From: WTFY01 sp965205275
GTDB taxonomy: Bacteria > Pseudomonadota > Gammaproteobacteria > UBA4575
Reading direction: 5' to 3'
NCBI GenBank assembly: GCA_965205275.1
Contig: OZ242168.1
Span: 1 to 64,000 of the forward strand
Length of the DNA: 64,000 nt
The translations under genes and the position numbers were made by a program. Shown here piece after piece: positions 41,793-51,004 of this stretch. The notes under the pieces are model-generated. The model did not search any database. It was not told the DNA's origin and was given only the letters and a program-made list of their open reading frames with translations. Each line of letters starts with the position of its first letter. The first letter of the stretch is position 1.

Positions 41793-43523
41793 CTAATTGT
41801 TCAGGGCATCGACCATGGAAGCTATTCTGCTAGGTACAGTCGTGCTCAGGATTTTTTTGGTCGGTTTTTCCAGTTCTGAAATTCTGCTTCGATTAATGAT
41901 TTGTTTGATTTCCAGCAAGTTGGAGGGAGGTGTACTGAATTCCTGCAGTCCCATGCCTAAAAGGAGTCGTGTGTAACGCGGGTCCCCTGCCATTTCACCA
42001 CACATTGCAACTGGAATTTTTGCACGCCGACCCGCTTGCAGGGTCAGATTGATGAGCTTCAGGACGGATGGGTGTAACGGATCATATAAGTAGTTTACCT
42101 GGTCATCAATCCGATCAATGGCGAGGGTATACTGAATTAAGTCATTGGTACCGATAGACAGGAAGTCGAGTTGTTTTGCAAAAATATCGGCGGAAAGCGC
42201 TGCTGCGGGGACTTCTATCATAATGCCAACCGGAACGTTTGGATCAAAACGATATTGTTCGCTTTCCAGCTCCCTGCTTGCCTGATTGAGTATGGATAGC
42301 GATTGCACAAGTTCGGTGTGACTCGTGACCATGGGCAACAGAATCCGGACAGGTCCACTGGAGGAGGCGCGTAAGATAGCGCGCAACTGCTGCTTGAACA
42401 GTTCTGTATCCTTTAAAGACCTGCGTATTGCACGCAAACCCAATGCAGGATTTTGAGTAAGCGGACCCTGATAATTGGGGTCGAATTCTTTTTCAGCTCC
42501 TAGATCCAAGGTGCGAATGGTCAATGGCTTGCCTTTCAATACACGAATAATTTTACAGTAGGCATCGAGTTGTTCGATTTCGTCTGCAGGTTCTTCGCGG
42601 TCGATATAGAGAAATTCCGTGCGATACAGACCCACACCATCTGCCCCGGATTTTTTAAGTGCAATCATATCTTCGGCAAGCTCTATATTGACTTGCAGGC
42701 TGATACGCTGGCCATCACGTGTTTTAGCGGTGACGTCACGTAGCGCACGCAGTTTGCGTCGCGCTTCTTTTTGTTTGCGTTGTCTGAGTCGATAGTTCTT
42801 TATTGTCTTCTCATCAACACCAGCCAATACCATACCACTGCCGCCGTCAACGATTATCCGCTCTTCCTGTTGCAGAAGTGAACGTGCATCCTGAATGCCG
42901 ACCACAGCTGGAATGCCCAGGCTGCGGGCTAAAATTGCAGTGTGAGACAAGGGTCCGCCAAGTTCGGTAATAAAGCCTGCAATGCTCTGGTCTTGCATCA
43001 GAACAGTGTCTGCAGGAGTAAGGTCATCTGCCACAATAATGCGATCTTTCAGAGGCTGCATGTCTATCTCTAATGTGTAGTGTTGGTCTTTGAGAATCTG
43101 CTGAATTAGATTGATAACATGCTCAACATCGTTAATGCGGGTGCGAAGGTAATCATCTTCCATCTGCTCAAAGACGGAAACCAGCCTGTCATGTTGCTTC
43201 TTCAGTGCCCATTCTGCATTGCAGTGTTGTTCCTGAATAATCTCAACCGGTACTTTACGCAACATGGAATCCTTGACCATGAGGATGTGTGAATCGATGA
43301 ATGCCGCAACATCTGTAGGCGCGTCTTCCGGGATTGTGTCCCTGATACTACGCAGATGATTTCTAGCCTCATCAACCGCATCCTGAAAACGTTCGATTTC
43401 TGATTCAATTTCATGCTTTTTGAGTTTGTGTTCAAATACCTCCGGCGCGCCACGATTTAGCAAGTGCACGTTGCCTATAGCAATGCCTTTTGATACATCA
43501 ATTCCGGAAATAACTAATGCCAT
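41793..43523 (-). CDS. ptsI: PTS phosphoenolpyruvate-protein phosphotransferase, enzyme I
   Basis: 576 residues. EI takes phosphate from PEP through the active His in GGPLSHTAILARSLG near residue 190 and gives it to HPr. PEP-binding domain motifs DGVGLYRTEFLY, MIEVPAAALSAD, SIGTNDLIQYTLAIDR and VAMCGEMAGDP are present. No sugar permease (EIIBC) is in the cluster, so it serves regulation. Confidence 0.96.
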   Translation of the reverse strand: MALVISGIDVSKGIAIGNVHLLNRGAPEVFEHKLKKHEIESEIERFQDAVDEARNHLRSIRDTIPEDAPTDVAAFIDSHILMVKDSMLRKVPVEIIQEQHCNAEWALKKQHDRLVSVFEQMEDDYLRTRINDVEHVINLIQQILKDQHYTLEIDMQPLKDRIIVADDLTPADTVLMQDQSIAGFITELGGPLSHTAILARSLGIPAVVGIQDARSLLQQEERIIVDGGSGMVLAGVDEKTIKNYRLRQRKQKEARRKLRALRDVTAKTRDGQRISLQVNIELAEDMIALKKSGADGVGLYRTEFLYIDREEPADEIEQLDAYCKIIRVLKGKPLTIRTLDLGAEKEFDPNYQGPLTQNPALGLRAIRRSLKDTELFKQQLRAILRASSSGPVRILLPMVTSHTELVQSLSILNQASRELESEQYRFDPNVPVGIMIEVPAAALSADIFAKQLDFLSIGTNDLIQYTLAIDRIDDQVNYLYDPLHPSVLKLINLTLQAGRRAKIPVAMCGEMAGDPRYTRLLLGMGLQEFSTPPSNLLEIKQIINRSRISELEKPTKKILSTTVPSRIASMVDALNN

Positions 43524-43547
43524 AACGAATAACTGTACCTAGGCAAC

Positions 43548-43817
43548 TTACTCTTCTTCATTAAAAAGATTGTTAACCAGATTTTTGACAGCGGTTATTG
43601 CTTCTTGTTCATCGTCACCGGAAGCGGTGACGGTCACCACTGAATGTTGACTTGCTGCCAGCATCATGACTCCCATAATGCTTTTTCCGTTTACTTCCCT
43701 GGCATCTTTTTCAAACAGTATTTCGCTTTCGAAAGTTGAAGCTAAGGTTACCAGCTTCGCCGCTGCACGTGCGTGCAGGCCAAGCTTGTTAATGATGGTT
43801 AATTCCTTGCTGATCAC
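43548..43817 (-). CDS. ptsH: HPr phosphocarrier protein
   Basis: 89 residues. Both regulatory sites are there: His15 (LGLHARAAAK) for EI-dependent phosphorylation and Ser46 (NGKSIMGVMML) for HprK. The C-terminal end is acidic (NEEE). It lies between EIIA-Man and ptsI genes with short gaps. Confidence 0.96.
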   Translation of the reverse strand: MISKELTIINKLGLHARAAAKLVTLASTFESEILFEKDAREVNGKSIMGVMMLAASQHSVVTVTASGDDEQEAITAVKNLVNNLFNEEE

Positions 43818-43822
43818 ACACT

Positions 43823-44221
43823 TTACCTTTTAAGGCTGCAGTCAACGATGCCGTCATGGGCACCACTCAGGGCTTTTTCTACAAGTTTGTCCAAACTCAA
43901 ATCAGGATAATTCATGGTACGAATCAACATTGGCAGATTAAGGCCTGCAAGTACATGTATGTTTGTAGTCGTATTGAGGTTGTTGCAGATATTGCTTGGC
44001 GTTGAGCCAAATATATCTGTTAAAACCAGTACTCCATCTCCCTCATCTATTTCAGCACAAAGCTTCTGAGCCGTGGATAGCAGTTCGTCTGCATTACAGG
44101 TATCAGGTACAGAAAGTGCTTTGCACGTCAAGGGGAGCGGTGAGTCGAACATCAATTTAGTCGTGGCCAGTAGCTTGTGCCCCAGGTTGCCGTGCGTGAC
44201 AGTGAGTATAGATACGGCCAT
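43823..44221 (-). CDS. PTS mannose-type EIIA protein
   Basis: 132 residues of the EIIA-Man domain, with the phosphorylated histidine at position 10 (LTVTHGNLG) and VLVLTDIFGSTPSN. A stand-alone EIIA-Man with HPr, EI, HprK and RapZ is the known regulatory PTS of many beta- and gammaproteobacteria. One base separates it from rapZ. Confidence 0.93.
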   Translation of the reverse strand: MAVSILTVTHGNLGHKLLATTKLMFDSPLPLTCKALSVPDTCNADELLSTAQKLCAEIDEGDGVLVLTDIFGSTPSNICNNLNTTTNIHVLAGLNLPMLIRTMNYPDLSLDKLVEKALSGAHDGIVDCSLKR

Positions 44222-44222
44222 A

Positions 44223-45086
44223 TCAGTATTTTAAATCACGGTGCCGCACTAATACATGCCTGTCTGCAGGTTTTCTGAAGCGGTCTGCAAGAAACTCGGC
44301 AATATGTACCGAACGATGCTGTCCCCCGGTGCAGCCAATGGAAACACTCAGGTAATTTCGGCTTTCTCGGGAGAAGTGCGGTATCCAGTACTCGATGAAA
44401 TCACCAATGGAACTGATCATCTGCTTTACTTCCTCGTGAGATTGCAGGTAGTCAATGACTTCAGGGTGGTACCCAGCAAGGCTCCGCAAGTGCTGCTCCC
44501 AGTAGGGGTTGGGCAGGAAGCGCACATCAAATACATAATTTGAGTCATTTGGGACGCTGTATTTAAAGCCAAAAGACTGTAACAACAGGGTCAGCGCTGC
44601 TGATTTGTTTCTGCATACCTGGTCCGTAATGATAGAACGTAATTGCCGCACATTGGTGAAGGTGGTGTCAATGTAGATATCTGCAAGCAGTATAACTTCT
44701 GCCAGGATTTGTTTTTCCGCATGAATGGCATCGATCAATGGCAGTCCGTTTTTAGTGAAAGGATGCTTGCGTCCGGTTTCCCTGTAACGCTGTATTAATG
44801 CCTCCTCGCTTGCTTCCAGATATACAAGTTCGAAATCAATATCTTGCTGCTTGAATTGTTTGATGATGTTTGGAAATGCATGAATATCCTGGCTGACACT
44901 GCGTGCATCTACCCCAATGGCAATTCTTTCATAAAGATTTGGCGAGGCTGCAGTGAATTGCTCGATACAGATGGGCATCATACTCAACGGCATGTTATCG
45001 ATGCAGTAAAAATCATTGTCCTCAAGGGTATTGATGGCTACTGATTTTCCAGAACCAGACAGGCCACTAACGATTACCAATCTCAT
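44223..45086 (-). CDS. rapZ: RapZ (YvcJ-like) P-loop protein
   Basis: 287 residues with Walker A SGLSGSGKS near residue 8 and the RapZ C-terminal signature (SIGCTGGQHRSVHIAE). In E. coli RapZ steers the small RNA GlmZ to RNase E and links PTS signals to cell-wall sugar synthesis. The place between hprK and EIIA-Man is the usual one. Confidence 0.95.
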   Translation of the reverse strand: MRLVIVSGLSGSGKSVAINTLEDNDFYCIDNMPLSMMPICIEQFTAASPNLYERIAIGVDARSVSQDIHAFPNIIKQFKQQDIDFELVYLEASEEALIQRYRETGRKHPFTKNGLPLIDAIHAEKQILAEVILLADIYIDTTFTNVRQLRSIITDQVCRNKSAALTLLLQSFGFKYSVPNDSNYVFDVRFLPNPYWEQHLRSLAGYHPEVIDYLQSHEEVKQMISSIGDFIEYWIPHFSRESRNYLSVSIGCTGGQHRSVHIAEFLADRFRKPADRHVLVRHRDLKY

Positions 45087-45092
45087 CAGTAT

Positions 45093-46052
45093 TTACTGCA
45101 TCCGCTCTTTCTGGTGTTCACTAAAATCCTTACTGGCAATGTAACCATGTTTGATTAGTAAATGATCACGTACCGCGGCTTCAACCAGAACCGCAAGATT
45201 TCTGCTTGGAGCTACAGAAAGGGCTATTGTAGGAATACTCACTCCGAGTACGTCAGTTTTTATTTCTGACAGTCGGCTCCGGTCTTCACTTTTCAAAGCA
45301 CTGAGGTTGGGAGGGAGTAATTTGATAATCAACTCCAAGTGTTGACTCGACTTGACTGCCTTGCTCCCATACATTTCGCGTATATTTAATATCCCTAGTC
45401 CCCGCACTTCAAGAAAGTTTTGTAACAAATCCGGACAGGTTCCATTAATCGTGTCTGGCGCAATGCGGGCAAATTCGGGGGCATCGTCAGCGATCAATCG
45501 GTGCCCCCGGCTCACCAAGTCCAAAGCCAGCTCGCTTTTGCCCAGCCCACTTTGCCCTGCAATCAGCACACCGATCTTTATTATTTCCATAAGCACTCCG
45601 TGCAATATAGATTTTTCGGCTAATTTCTTCACCAGAAAACAACGTAGTTGATCAATTAATTCGTTACCGGAAAGCGAGGAACAAATGATTGGAAGATCAT
45701 GTTTTTTGGAATATTCCCTGAATTTTTCTGGAGGTTTTAGTCCGTTGCTGATAAAAATTGCTGCTGATTTTCTTTGGAAGAGCTGGCTTGATGCATTTTC
45801 CGAGACGGCGGTATCTGCTTCCTCAAAAAATTTCAGCTCTGCTTCACCTAGAATCTGTGCCTGATTTGGGCAGGTAGAGTCGAAATAACCAGCCAGGCCT
45901 GATTTTGAGGAGGCGAAAGACAGGCGAGTGAACCCTTTACCACTGTGTTTGTTCCCTGCCCACCAAGTCAGCTTCAAATCATTTTTTTTCTGTGAAAACA
46001 GCTCTCTTGTAGTCAATGCTACAGTGTCTGTTTTTATCTTTGACCCTGTCAT
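45093..46052 (-). CDS. hprK: HPr kinase/phosphorylase
   Basis: 319 residues: N-terminal receiver-like domain, then Walker A GQSGLGKSELALDL near residue 170, capping DDAPEF (usual form DDAVE), and the HprK signature FLEVRGLGILNIREM. It adds and removes phosphate at Ser46 of HPr. It lies seven bases upstream of rapZ. Confidence 0.94.
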   Translation of the reverse strand: MTGSKIKTDTVALTTRELFSQKKNDLKLTWWAGNKHSGKGFTRLSFASSKSGLAGYFDSTCPNQAQILGEAELKFFEEADTAVSENASSQLFQRKSAAIFISNGLKPPEKFREYSKKHDLPIICSSLSGNELIDQLRCFLVKKLAEKSILHGVLMEIIKIGVLIAGQSGLGKSELALDLVSRGHRLIADDAPEFARIAPDTINGTCPDLLQNFLEVRGLGILNIREMYGSKAVKSSQHLELIIKLLPPNLSALKSEDRSRLSEIKTDVLGVSIPTIALSVAPSRNLAVLVEAAVRDHLLIKHGYIASKDFSEHQKERMQ

Positions 46053-46132
46053 CAGGCTGCGTGTGTTTTATTGTTCTCTACATGTATACAGGAGTATGAA
46101 CCGGGTTCGTAAAATGTAGTCGTTCTATGGAT

Positions 46133-46600
46133 TCAAGTGGTAGGATTCTCTGGATTCTGGCACAGCAGCTTATACAGACACTTGGCATGGTTACATTTTT
46201 CAATGGATTGACGAACCTGGTCATTATCCAGAAGTTTGGCAAGACCGGCCAGCAATTGAAGCTGGTCGTCTGCTGCTTTTTCAGGCACCACCATGCAGAA
46301 AAAAAATTTAACAGCCAAGCCATCACTGGATTCAAATTCAACACCTTCGTTCAGTTTAAGCATTGCCACATAAATATTTTCGATTTCTGTCAATCGGCAG
46401 TGCGGGATTGCAATCCCTCTCCCGAGTCCTGTGCTGCCAAGTTTCTCCCGTGTCAGCAACGCATTTAGTACCTTGCTCTTCGTTAAACCTGAGTGCTGCT
46501 CTGCAAGTGATTCACTGAGAAGCTCCAGTGCCCTTTTTTTGCTGCTGACCGAGGAGGCAAATATCACTCTCTTTTCAGAGATGTAGTCTTTGAGGAGCAT
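46133..46600 (-). CDS. ptsN: PTS nitrogen-type EIIA protein
   Basis: 155 residues of the EIIA-Ntr/fructose fold with the phospho-acceptor His67 in GRGIAIPHCRL. EIIA-Ntr acts in regulation of potassium, phosphate and sigma-54-related functions. It sits in the usual rpoN-hpf-ptsN order. Confidence 0.94.
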   Translation of the reverse strand: MLLKDYISEKRVIFASSVSSKKRALELLSESLAEQHSGLTKSKVLNALLTREKLGSTGLGRGIAIPHCRLTEIENIYVAMLKLNEGVEFESSDGLAVKFFFCMVVPEKAADDQLQLLAGLAKLLDNDQVRQSIEKCNHAKCLYKLLCQNPENPTT

Positions 46601-46618
46601 AATCTGAAAACTGAGGTG

Positions 46619-46939
46619 TCAATGGGTTGTGTGATGCCTTACTTCACTCTGGTGATGATCCTTCAGCTTTTCCTTGTGCTTTACAATCTGCCGGTCCAGT
46701 TTATCGACTAGGGAATCAACAGCTGCGTACATGCCGTCATTGTCTGAGTTGGCGAAAATCTTGCTGCCACTTACCTGTAAAGAGGCCTCGGCTTTGTGGG
46801 TAAGCTTTTCAACTGTCAGAACAACGTGAACATTAATTACATGATCAAAATGTCTGGTTAATCGCGCAAATTTCTTTTCAACATAATCTCTCAAGGCAGT
46901 AGTTATTTTAAGATGATGGCCAGTTATGTTTATTCGCAT
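46619..46939 (-). CDS. hpf: ribosome hibernation promoting factor (short form)
   Basis: 106 residues from the ATG at 46939, which follows GAGGAAT; the upstream ATG is less likely. The family start (MRINITGHHLKITTALRDYV) and the VEKLTHKAEASLQVSG strand pair are present. It lacks the C-terminal dimer domain of long HPF, so it is the short gammaproteobacterial form that, with RMF, gives 100S ribosomes. Confidence 0.94.
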   Translation of the reverse strand: MRINITGHHLKITTALRDYVEKKFARLTRHFDHVINVHVVLTVEKLTHKAEASLQVSGSKIFANSDNDGMYAAVDSLVDKLDRQIVKHKEKLKDHHQSEVRHHTTH

Positions 46940-46997
46940 AATTATTCCTCGTGGCACAGATAATAGTTAAGCATAGACGTAATAAGATTAAAACTTT

Positions 46998-48449
46998 TTA
47001 TATGAGTTGTCTGCGTTCATTAGATGGTAGAATAGTCAGAGATTCACGATATTTTGCAATTGTGCGGCGCGCAACACTGATGCCTTTTTGCTCCAGCAGG
47101 GTGGTAATTTTGTTGTCGCTTAACGGTTTTGCCCGGTTCTCTTCCTGTATCAACTTTTTAATCATCGCCTTGATTGCAATGGCGGAGCATATTCCCCCAT
47201 CATTTGTGTTGACGTGACTTGAAAAAAAGTATTTGAACTCAAGGATCCCTCTTGGGGAATCCATGTATTTATTGGTGGTTACCCGTGAGATGGTAGATTC
47301 ATGCATATCCAGTTCATCGGCAATATCTTTCAAAACCAGCGGGCGCATAGCCTCCTCGCCATACTCAAAGAAGGCTTTTTGATGTCTGACGATAGAAGTC
47401 GCAACCTGCACTAGAGTTTTGTTGCGACGTTGCACACTCTTTATTAACCAGCGCGCTTCCTGCAGCTGGTTGCGCATATAATCCGCTTCGCTGTTCGCTA
47501 GATTTTTGATCATACCTGAATATGCATTGTTGATACTTAACTTTGGGGTGGTGTCTGAATTCAGTCGTACCCTCCAGACTTTCTCACATTTTTCAACATA
47601 CACGTCAGGTACAATATACTCAAACTTTTGCGTATTGATCAAATCTCCGGGTTTTGGATGCAGGGTTTGTATCAGCACGATCGCATTTTCAATTTCCTCA
47701 ATACTGAATCCGCTGCGCGTGCTTAACTTTTTGTAGTCTCTCCTCCCTGCCAAATCGAGGTGTTTCTCTACAATTGAATGTGCCTGTGGCAGGAAAGGGG
47801 TATCACTGGGCATTTGCTGCAGCTGTACGCCCAAGCATTCCTGAAGACATCGTGCACCACAGCCGACCGGATCAAGGCGCTGCACAAATTTAAGAACTGC
47901 CTCAATCTCATCCAGTTCGATTTCATATGTCTGGCTCAGGCTGGCGTGAATGCTTTCCAACGACTCTTGCAAATAACCGGATTCATCCAGAGCATTGACC
48001 AGAGTGCCTGCTGCTATGAGATCCTGGCTGGGCAGCGAACTGAGTTCAAGTTGCCACAACAGGTGTTTTTGCAGAGAACCACCATCAACCGTGTTTTGAG
48101 TTTCCAGATAATCAAAATGGTCTTCAGCCGGGTGACTTGATACCGGTGTATAGGGAGGTTCATAGATGTCATCCCATTGACTGTCTACAGCAAGTTCGTC
48201 CGGCAGTGTTTCGTTATTGGTGCCTGTCTGGATTTCAGGATCGTCTTCTTCAGCTTTTCCGTTTTCTACTATCTGGGTTTCAGGTTCATTGTTTTCTTCG
48301 GTTTCCAGCATGGGGTTGGATTCAAAGGCTTCCTGAATTTCGGCTTTGAGCTCCTGTGATGATAACTGCAGCAGGCGGATTGCCTGTTGCAGTTGCTGCG
48401 TCATGGTCAGTTGCTGACCCAGACGGATTTGTAGTGTGGGCTTTAGCAT
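46998..48449 (-). CDS. rpoN: RNA polymerase sigma-54 factor
   Basis: 483 residues: glutamine-rich region I (LRLGQQLTMTQQLQQAIRLL pattern), acidic linker, core-binding domain, helix-turn-helix and the RpoN box (ARRTIAKYRESL) near the end. It directs transcription that depends on AAA+ activators. lptB is upstream, hpf downstream, as in E. coli. Confidence 0.96.
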   Translation of the reverse strand: MLKPTLQIRLGQQLTMTQQLQQAIRLLQLSSQELKAEIQEAFESNPMLETEENNEPETQIVENGKAEEDDPEIQTGTNNETLPDELAVDSQWDDIYEPPYTPVSSHPAEDHFDYLETQNTVDGGSLQKHLLWQLELSSLPSQDLIAAGTLVNALDESGYLQESLESIHASLSQTYEIELDEIEAVLKFVQRLDPVGCGARCLQECLGVQLQQMPSDTPFLPQAHSIVEKHLDLAGRRDYKKLSTRSGFSIEEIENAIVLIQTLHPKPGDLINTQKFEYIVPDVYVEKCEKVWRVRLNSDTTPKLSINNAYSGMIKNLANSEADYMRNQLQEARWLIKSVQRRNKTLVQVATSIVRHQKAFFEYGEEAMRPLVLKDIADELDMHESTISRVTTNKYMDSPRGILEFKYFFSSHVNTNDGGICSAIAIKAMIKKLIQEENRAKPLSDNKITTLLEQKGISVARRTIAKYRESLTILPSNERRQLI

Positions 48450-48570
48450 GCCTGAATTATGGCATGGAAATTGCCCGAATATATTGGAGATTTGTAAAAT
48501 GCGTGTTCAGCCTGCGCCTGCCGGAGCACGGGGACTGCTTTCAGGGGCCTGATTCAGGATCAGTCAGTAT

Positions 48571-49308
48571 TCAGCCATGCTCGCCGAGAGAGAAGTGTTT
48601 GCCAAGGTAGATGTCACGTACCTGCTGGTTTCCCAGTATGCTGGATGGAGACCCTTCAGCCAGCACGCAACCTTCGTTGAGAATATAGGCACGGTCACAT
48701 ATGCCCAGTGTCTCACGTACATTGTGGTCCGTAATCAGCAAACCAATTCCTTTGGCACACAGGTCCTTAAGTATTTGTTGTATGTCTTTTACTGAAATGG
48801 GGTCTACTCCTGTAAACGGTTCATCCAGTAAAATAAATTTAGGCTCCATTGCAAGTGCACGTGCTATTTCTGCACGGCGTCTTTCGCCGCCTGACAAACG
48901 CACACCTTTGTAATCGCGGATGTGCTCAATCCGCAAATCGGCCAGCAGGGTATCGCATAGCTGCTTGCAGAGTCTTTTTCCCAAACCGCCACGTGCTTCA
49001 AGGCTTACCATTATATTCTGTTCAACGGTAAGGCCACGGAAGATGGATGGCTCTTGCGGCAGATATCCAATGCCGTGTCTGGCACGCATATGCATGGGCA
49101 TGTGCGTTACATTCAGGTTGTTTAAAGTGATTTTCCCCTTGGTGGAGCGCAGCAGCCCTGCAAGCATATAAAAGTATGTTGTCTTGCCAGCGCCATTCGG
49201 GCCTAACAGGCCAACAATCTCACTGGATTGAACGGCTAGGCTGGCGTTATTGACGACTGCATGGGCATGGAACCGTTTGTACAAATTTTCTGCACGTAGA
49301 CTATTCAT
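48571..49308 (-). CDS. lptB: LptB, ATPase of the LPS transporter
   Basis: 245 residues, a standard ABC ATPase: Walker A GPNGAGKTTYFYML, Q-loop LPQEPSIF, signature LSGGERRRAEIARAL, Walker B FILLDEPFTGVD. It powers LptB2FGC. It follows lptA by 43 bases. Confidence 0.95.
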   Translation of the reverse strand: MNSLRAENLYKRFHAHAVVNNASLAVQSSEIVGLLGPNGAGKTTYFYMLAGLLRSTKGKITLNNLNVTHMPMHMRARHGIGYLPQEPSIFRGLTVEQNIMVSLEARGGLGKRLCKQLCDTLLADLRIEHIRDYKGVRLSGGERRRAEIARALAMEPKFILLDEPFTGVDPISVKDIQQILKDLCAKGIGLLITDHNVRETLGICDRAYILNEGCVLAEGSPSSILGNQQVRDIYLGKHFSLGEHG

Positions 49309-49351
49309 CCTGTGAGCATCTCAATCGACCAGGCCCAGTATAGTGAAGGGA

Positions 49352-49879
49352 TCAGGGGCTGGTTTCTGCTGGTGTTTCGCCTGTGACTGTCTCAGGGAGA
49401 ACAGTTATATTAACTCTTTTATTTCCAGCAGGACTTCCCCCTCTGACAGTTTTCTTATCGACATGAAAAACAATATTGTCACTTGCGAAAGTGTTACCGG
49501 CCTCTGTCAGTTTTGCATTTCTGGTTAATGTGATTTCCTTCTTGCTGATGTTGTAAACCATTATTTCCGCTTCTGCATGCACTGTCTTTCCATCATCCGT
49601 AGTTTGCTTGAACGTACTTAAACTACCTTCGGATATAATTTTCTGGACTTTCTTGTTATCGGCTTTAAGTACCACCTTGTCGCCTGTAAGCAGCATGCTG
49701 CCTTGCGTAACCCTGACATTGCCGCGATATGTACTTGTTCCTGTCGTATCATCGATTTCAGCAGAATCGGCCTTGATACTGATCGGCTTGCTTGAATCGT
49801 CCGAGTATGCCCCCAGCCAAGTACTGTATGCCATAAAGGTCGCCAGACAGGCTAGCCACACTATGTGTCTATGGTTCAT
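49352..49879 (-). CDS. lptA: LptA, periplasmic LPS bridge protein
   Basis: About 175 residues. A signal peptide (HIVWLACLATFMAYSTWLGA) leads into the OstA-type beta-jellyroll (ISIKADSAEIDDTTGTSTYRG broken into ISIKADSAEID and GTSTYRGNVRVTQG), then a proline-rich tail. The ATG at 49879 gives the best signal peptide; the gene overlaps the end of lptC by 11 bases. Confidence 0.93.
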   Translation of the reverse strand: MNHRHIVWLACLATFMAYSTWLGAYSDDSSKPISIKADSAEIDDTTGTSTYRGNVRVTQGSMLLTGDKVVLKADNKKVQKIISEGSLSTFKQTTDDGKTVHAEAEIMVYNISKKEITLTRNAKLTEAGNTFASDNIVFHVDKKTVRGGSPAGNKRVNITVLPETVTGETPAETSP

Positions 49880-50435
49880 AAATACCTTCAACATTGTTGT
49901 GCAAACGCAGCACTTCTGTTTTCAAATCCAGGCTCATGCCCCGTGCTGAAAACCTCTGTGAGCCACGCGTAGCCGTTATAGCTGAGTCAGTAGTCGCACG
50001 TTGTTCTTCTGGGAACACAGTCAACGTATCCGTTATTATTTCCAACTGGTGTGGACCGGTGTTAGGTTTTGCCTGATTGATTATGACATTGCCCGTCAAG
50101 GTAATTACACTGGTGTGACTGTGTGCCTCTCCCTGTAATGCCCGAGCATAAATCTGATTGCCTGAACTATCATAGAGGGTAATATCGGGAAGATCAAATT
50201 CGCTGCGTTGCTCGTCATCATACAGCTGGTAATTGGACGCCAACAGCTTGTATTGAGGCTTTCCGTCCGGGGAATTGATGAGCATTTTGACATCATTGAA
50301 GCTGGCAGAAGGAGCATCTGGTGAAATATCCGGGAGGTTCACTTCGATCGTCGTATCGCGTTGATTCAAAAACCACAACGCCACCGCAGTACCCATAATA
50401 ATCAAACAACCTATCCAAACCAGTCTAGACCACAT
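49869..50435 (-). CDS. lptC: LptC, inner-membrane LPS transport protein
   Basis: 188 residues: one N-terminal membrane anchor (WIGCLIIMGTAVALWFL) and a periplasmic LptC jellyroll (KYKLLAS-like PQYKLLASNYQLYDDEQRSEF). It links LptBFG to LptA. It starts eight bases after kdsC. Confidence 0.93.
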   Translation of the reverse strand: MWSRLVWIGCLIIMGTAVALWFLNQRDTTIEVNLPDISPDAPSASFNDVKMLINSPDGKPQYKLLASNYQLYDDEQRSEFDLPDITLYDSSGNQIYARALQGEAHSHTSVITLTGNVIINQAKPNTGPHQLEIITDTLTVFPEEQRATTDSAITATRGSQRFSARGMSLDLKTEVLRLHNNVEGIYEP

Positions 50436-50443
50436 GGCGTATC

Positions 50444-50989
50444 TTAACGCAGGTTATACGACATGGCCTTGTCCAGTAGACCCTGCGCATCCAGCAGCAG
50501 TTCACATACCTCCCTTACCGCACCGTGCCCACCTGTATTGATCGTCTCAAAATGTGCATGCTGTTTTACAAATGCATGCGCATTGGCAACGGCAACGGCT
50601 AGACCACAGCGAGACATTACCTGCAAATCAAAAATATCATCCCCAACATATGCGGTCTGATGTTCGTCCAGATTTAGCTTGGATAACAATTCCTGAAATA
50701 CAAGGAATTTATCTTTGCAGCCTTGGTATACATGCTTCACTTTCAGATCCTGCATTCGATACTCGAGTGCTTTGGAAGTACGTCCTGTAATAACCCCTAC
50801 TTCAATACCATAATGCAGCAGCAGCCGGATGCCGTGGCCATCATGCGTGTTGAAAGCCTTGGTTTCAGCGCCATTGGCATCAATATAAATACTGCCATCC
50901 GTAAGCACCCCATCGACATCAAACAGTGCCAGACGAACTGTCCTCGCACGTTTGTAGGTTTCATCTGATATGTTCATGGATACTGGCAA
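50444..50989 (-). CDS. kdsC: 3-deoxy-D-manno-octulosonate 8-phosphate phosphatase
   Basis: 181 residues of the HAD subfamily IIIC: nucleophile motif LFDVDGVLTDGS, GVITGRTS, and GDDIFDLQVM. KdsC makes Kdo for lipid A core. In E. coli kdsD lies between yrbG and kdsC; here yrbG ends 16 bases before kdsC with no room for it. Confidence 0.94.
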   Translation of the reverse strand: MPVSMNISDETYKRARTVRLALFDVDGVLTDGSIYIDANGAETKAFNTHDGHGIRLLLHYGIEVGVITGRTSKALEYRMQDLKVKHVYQGCKDKFLVFQELLSKLNLDEHQTAYVGDDIFDLQVMSRCGLAVAVANAHAFVKQHAHFETINTGGHGAVREVCELLLDAQGLLDKAMSYNLR

Positions 50990-51004
50990 GGCGGTATGCA
51001 GTGA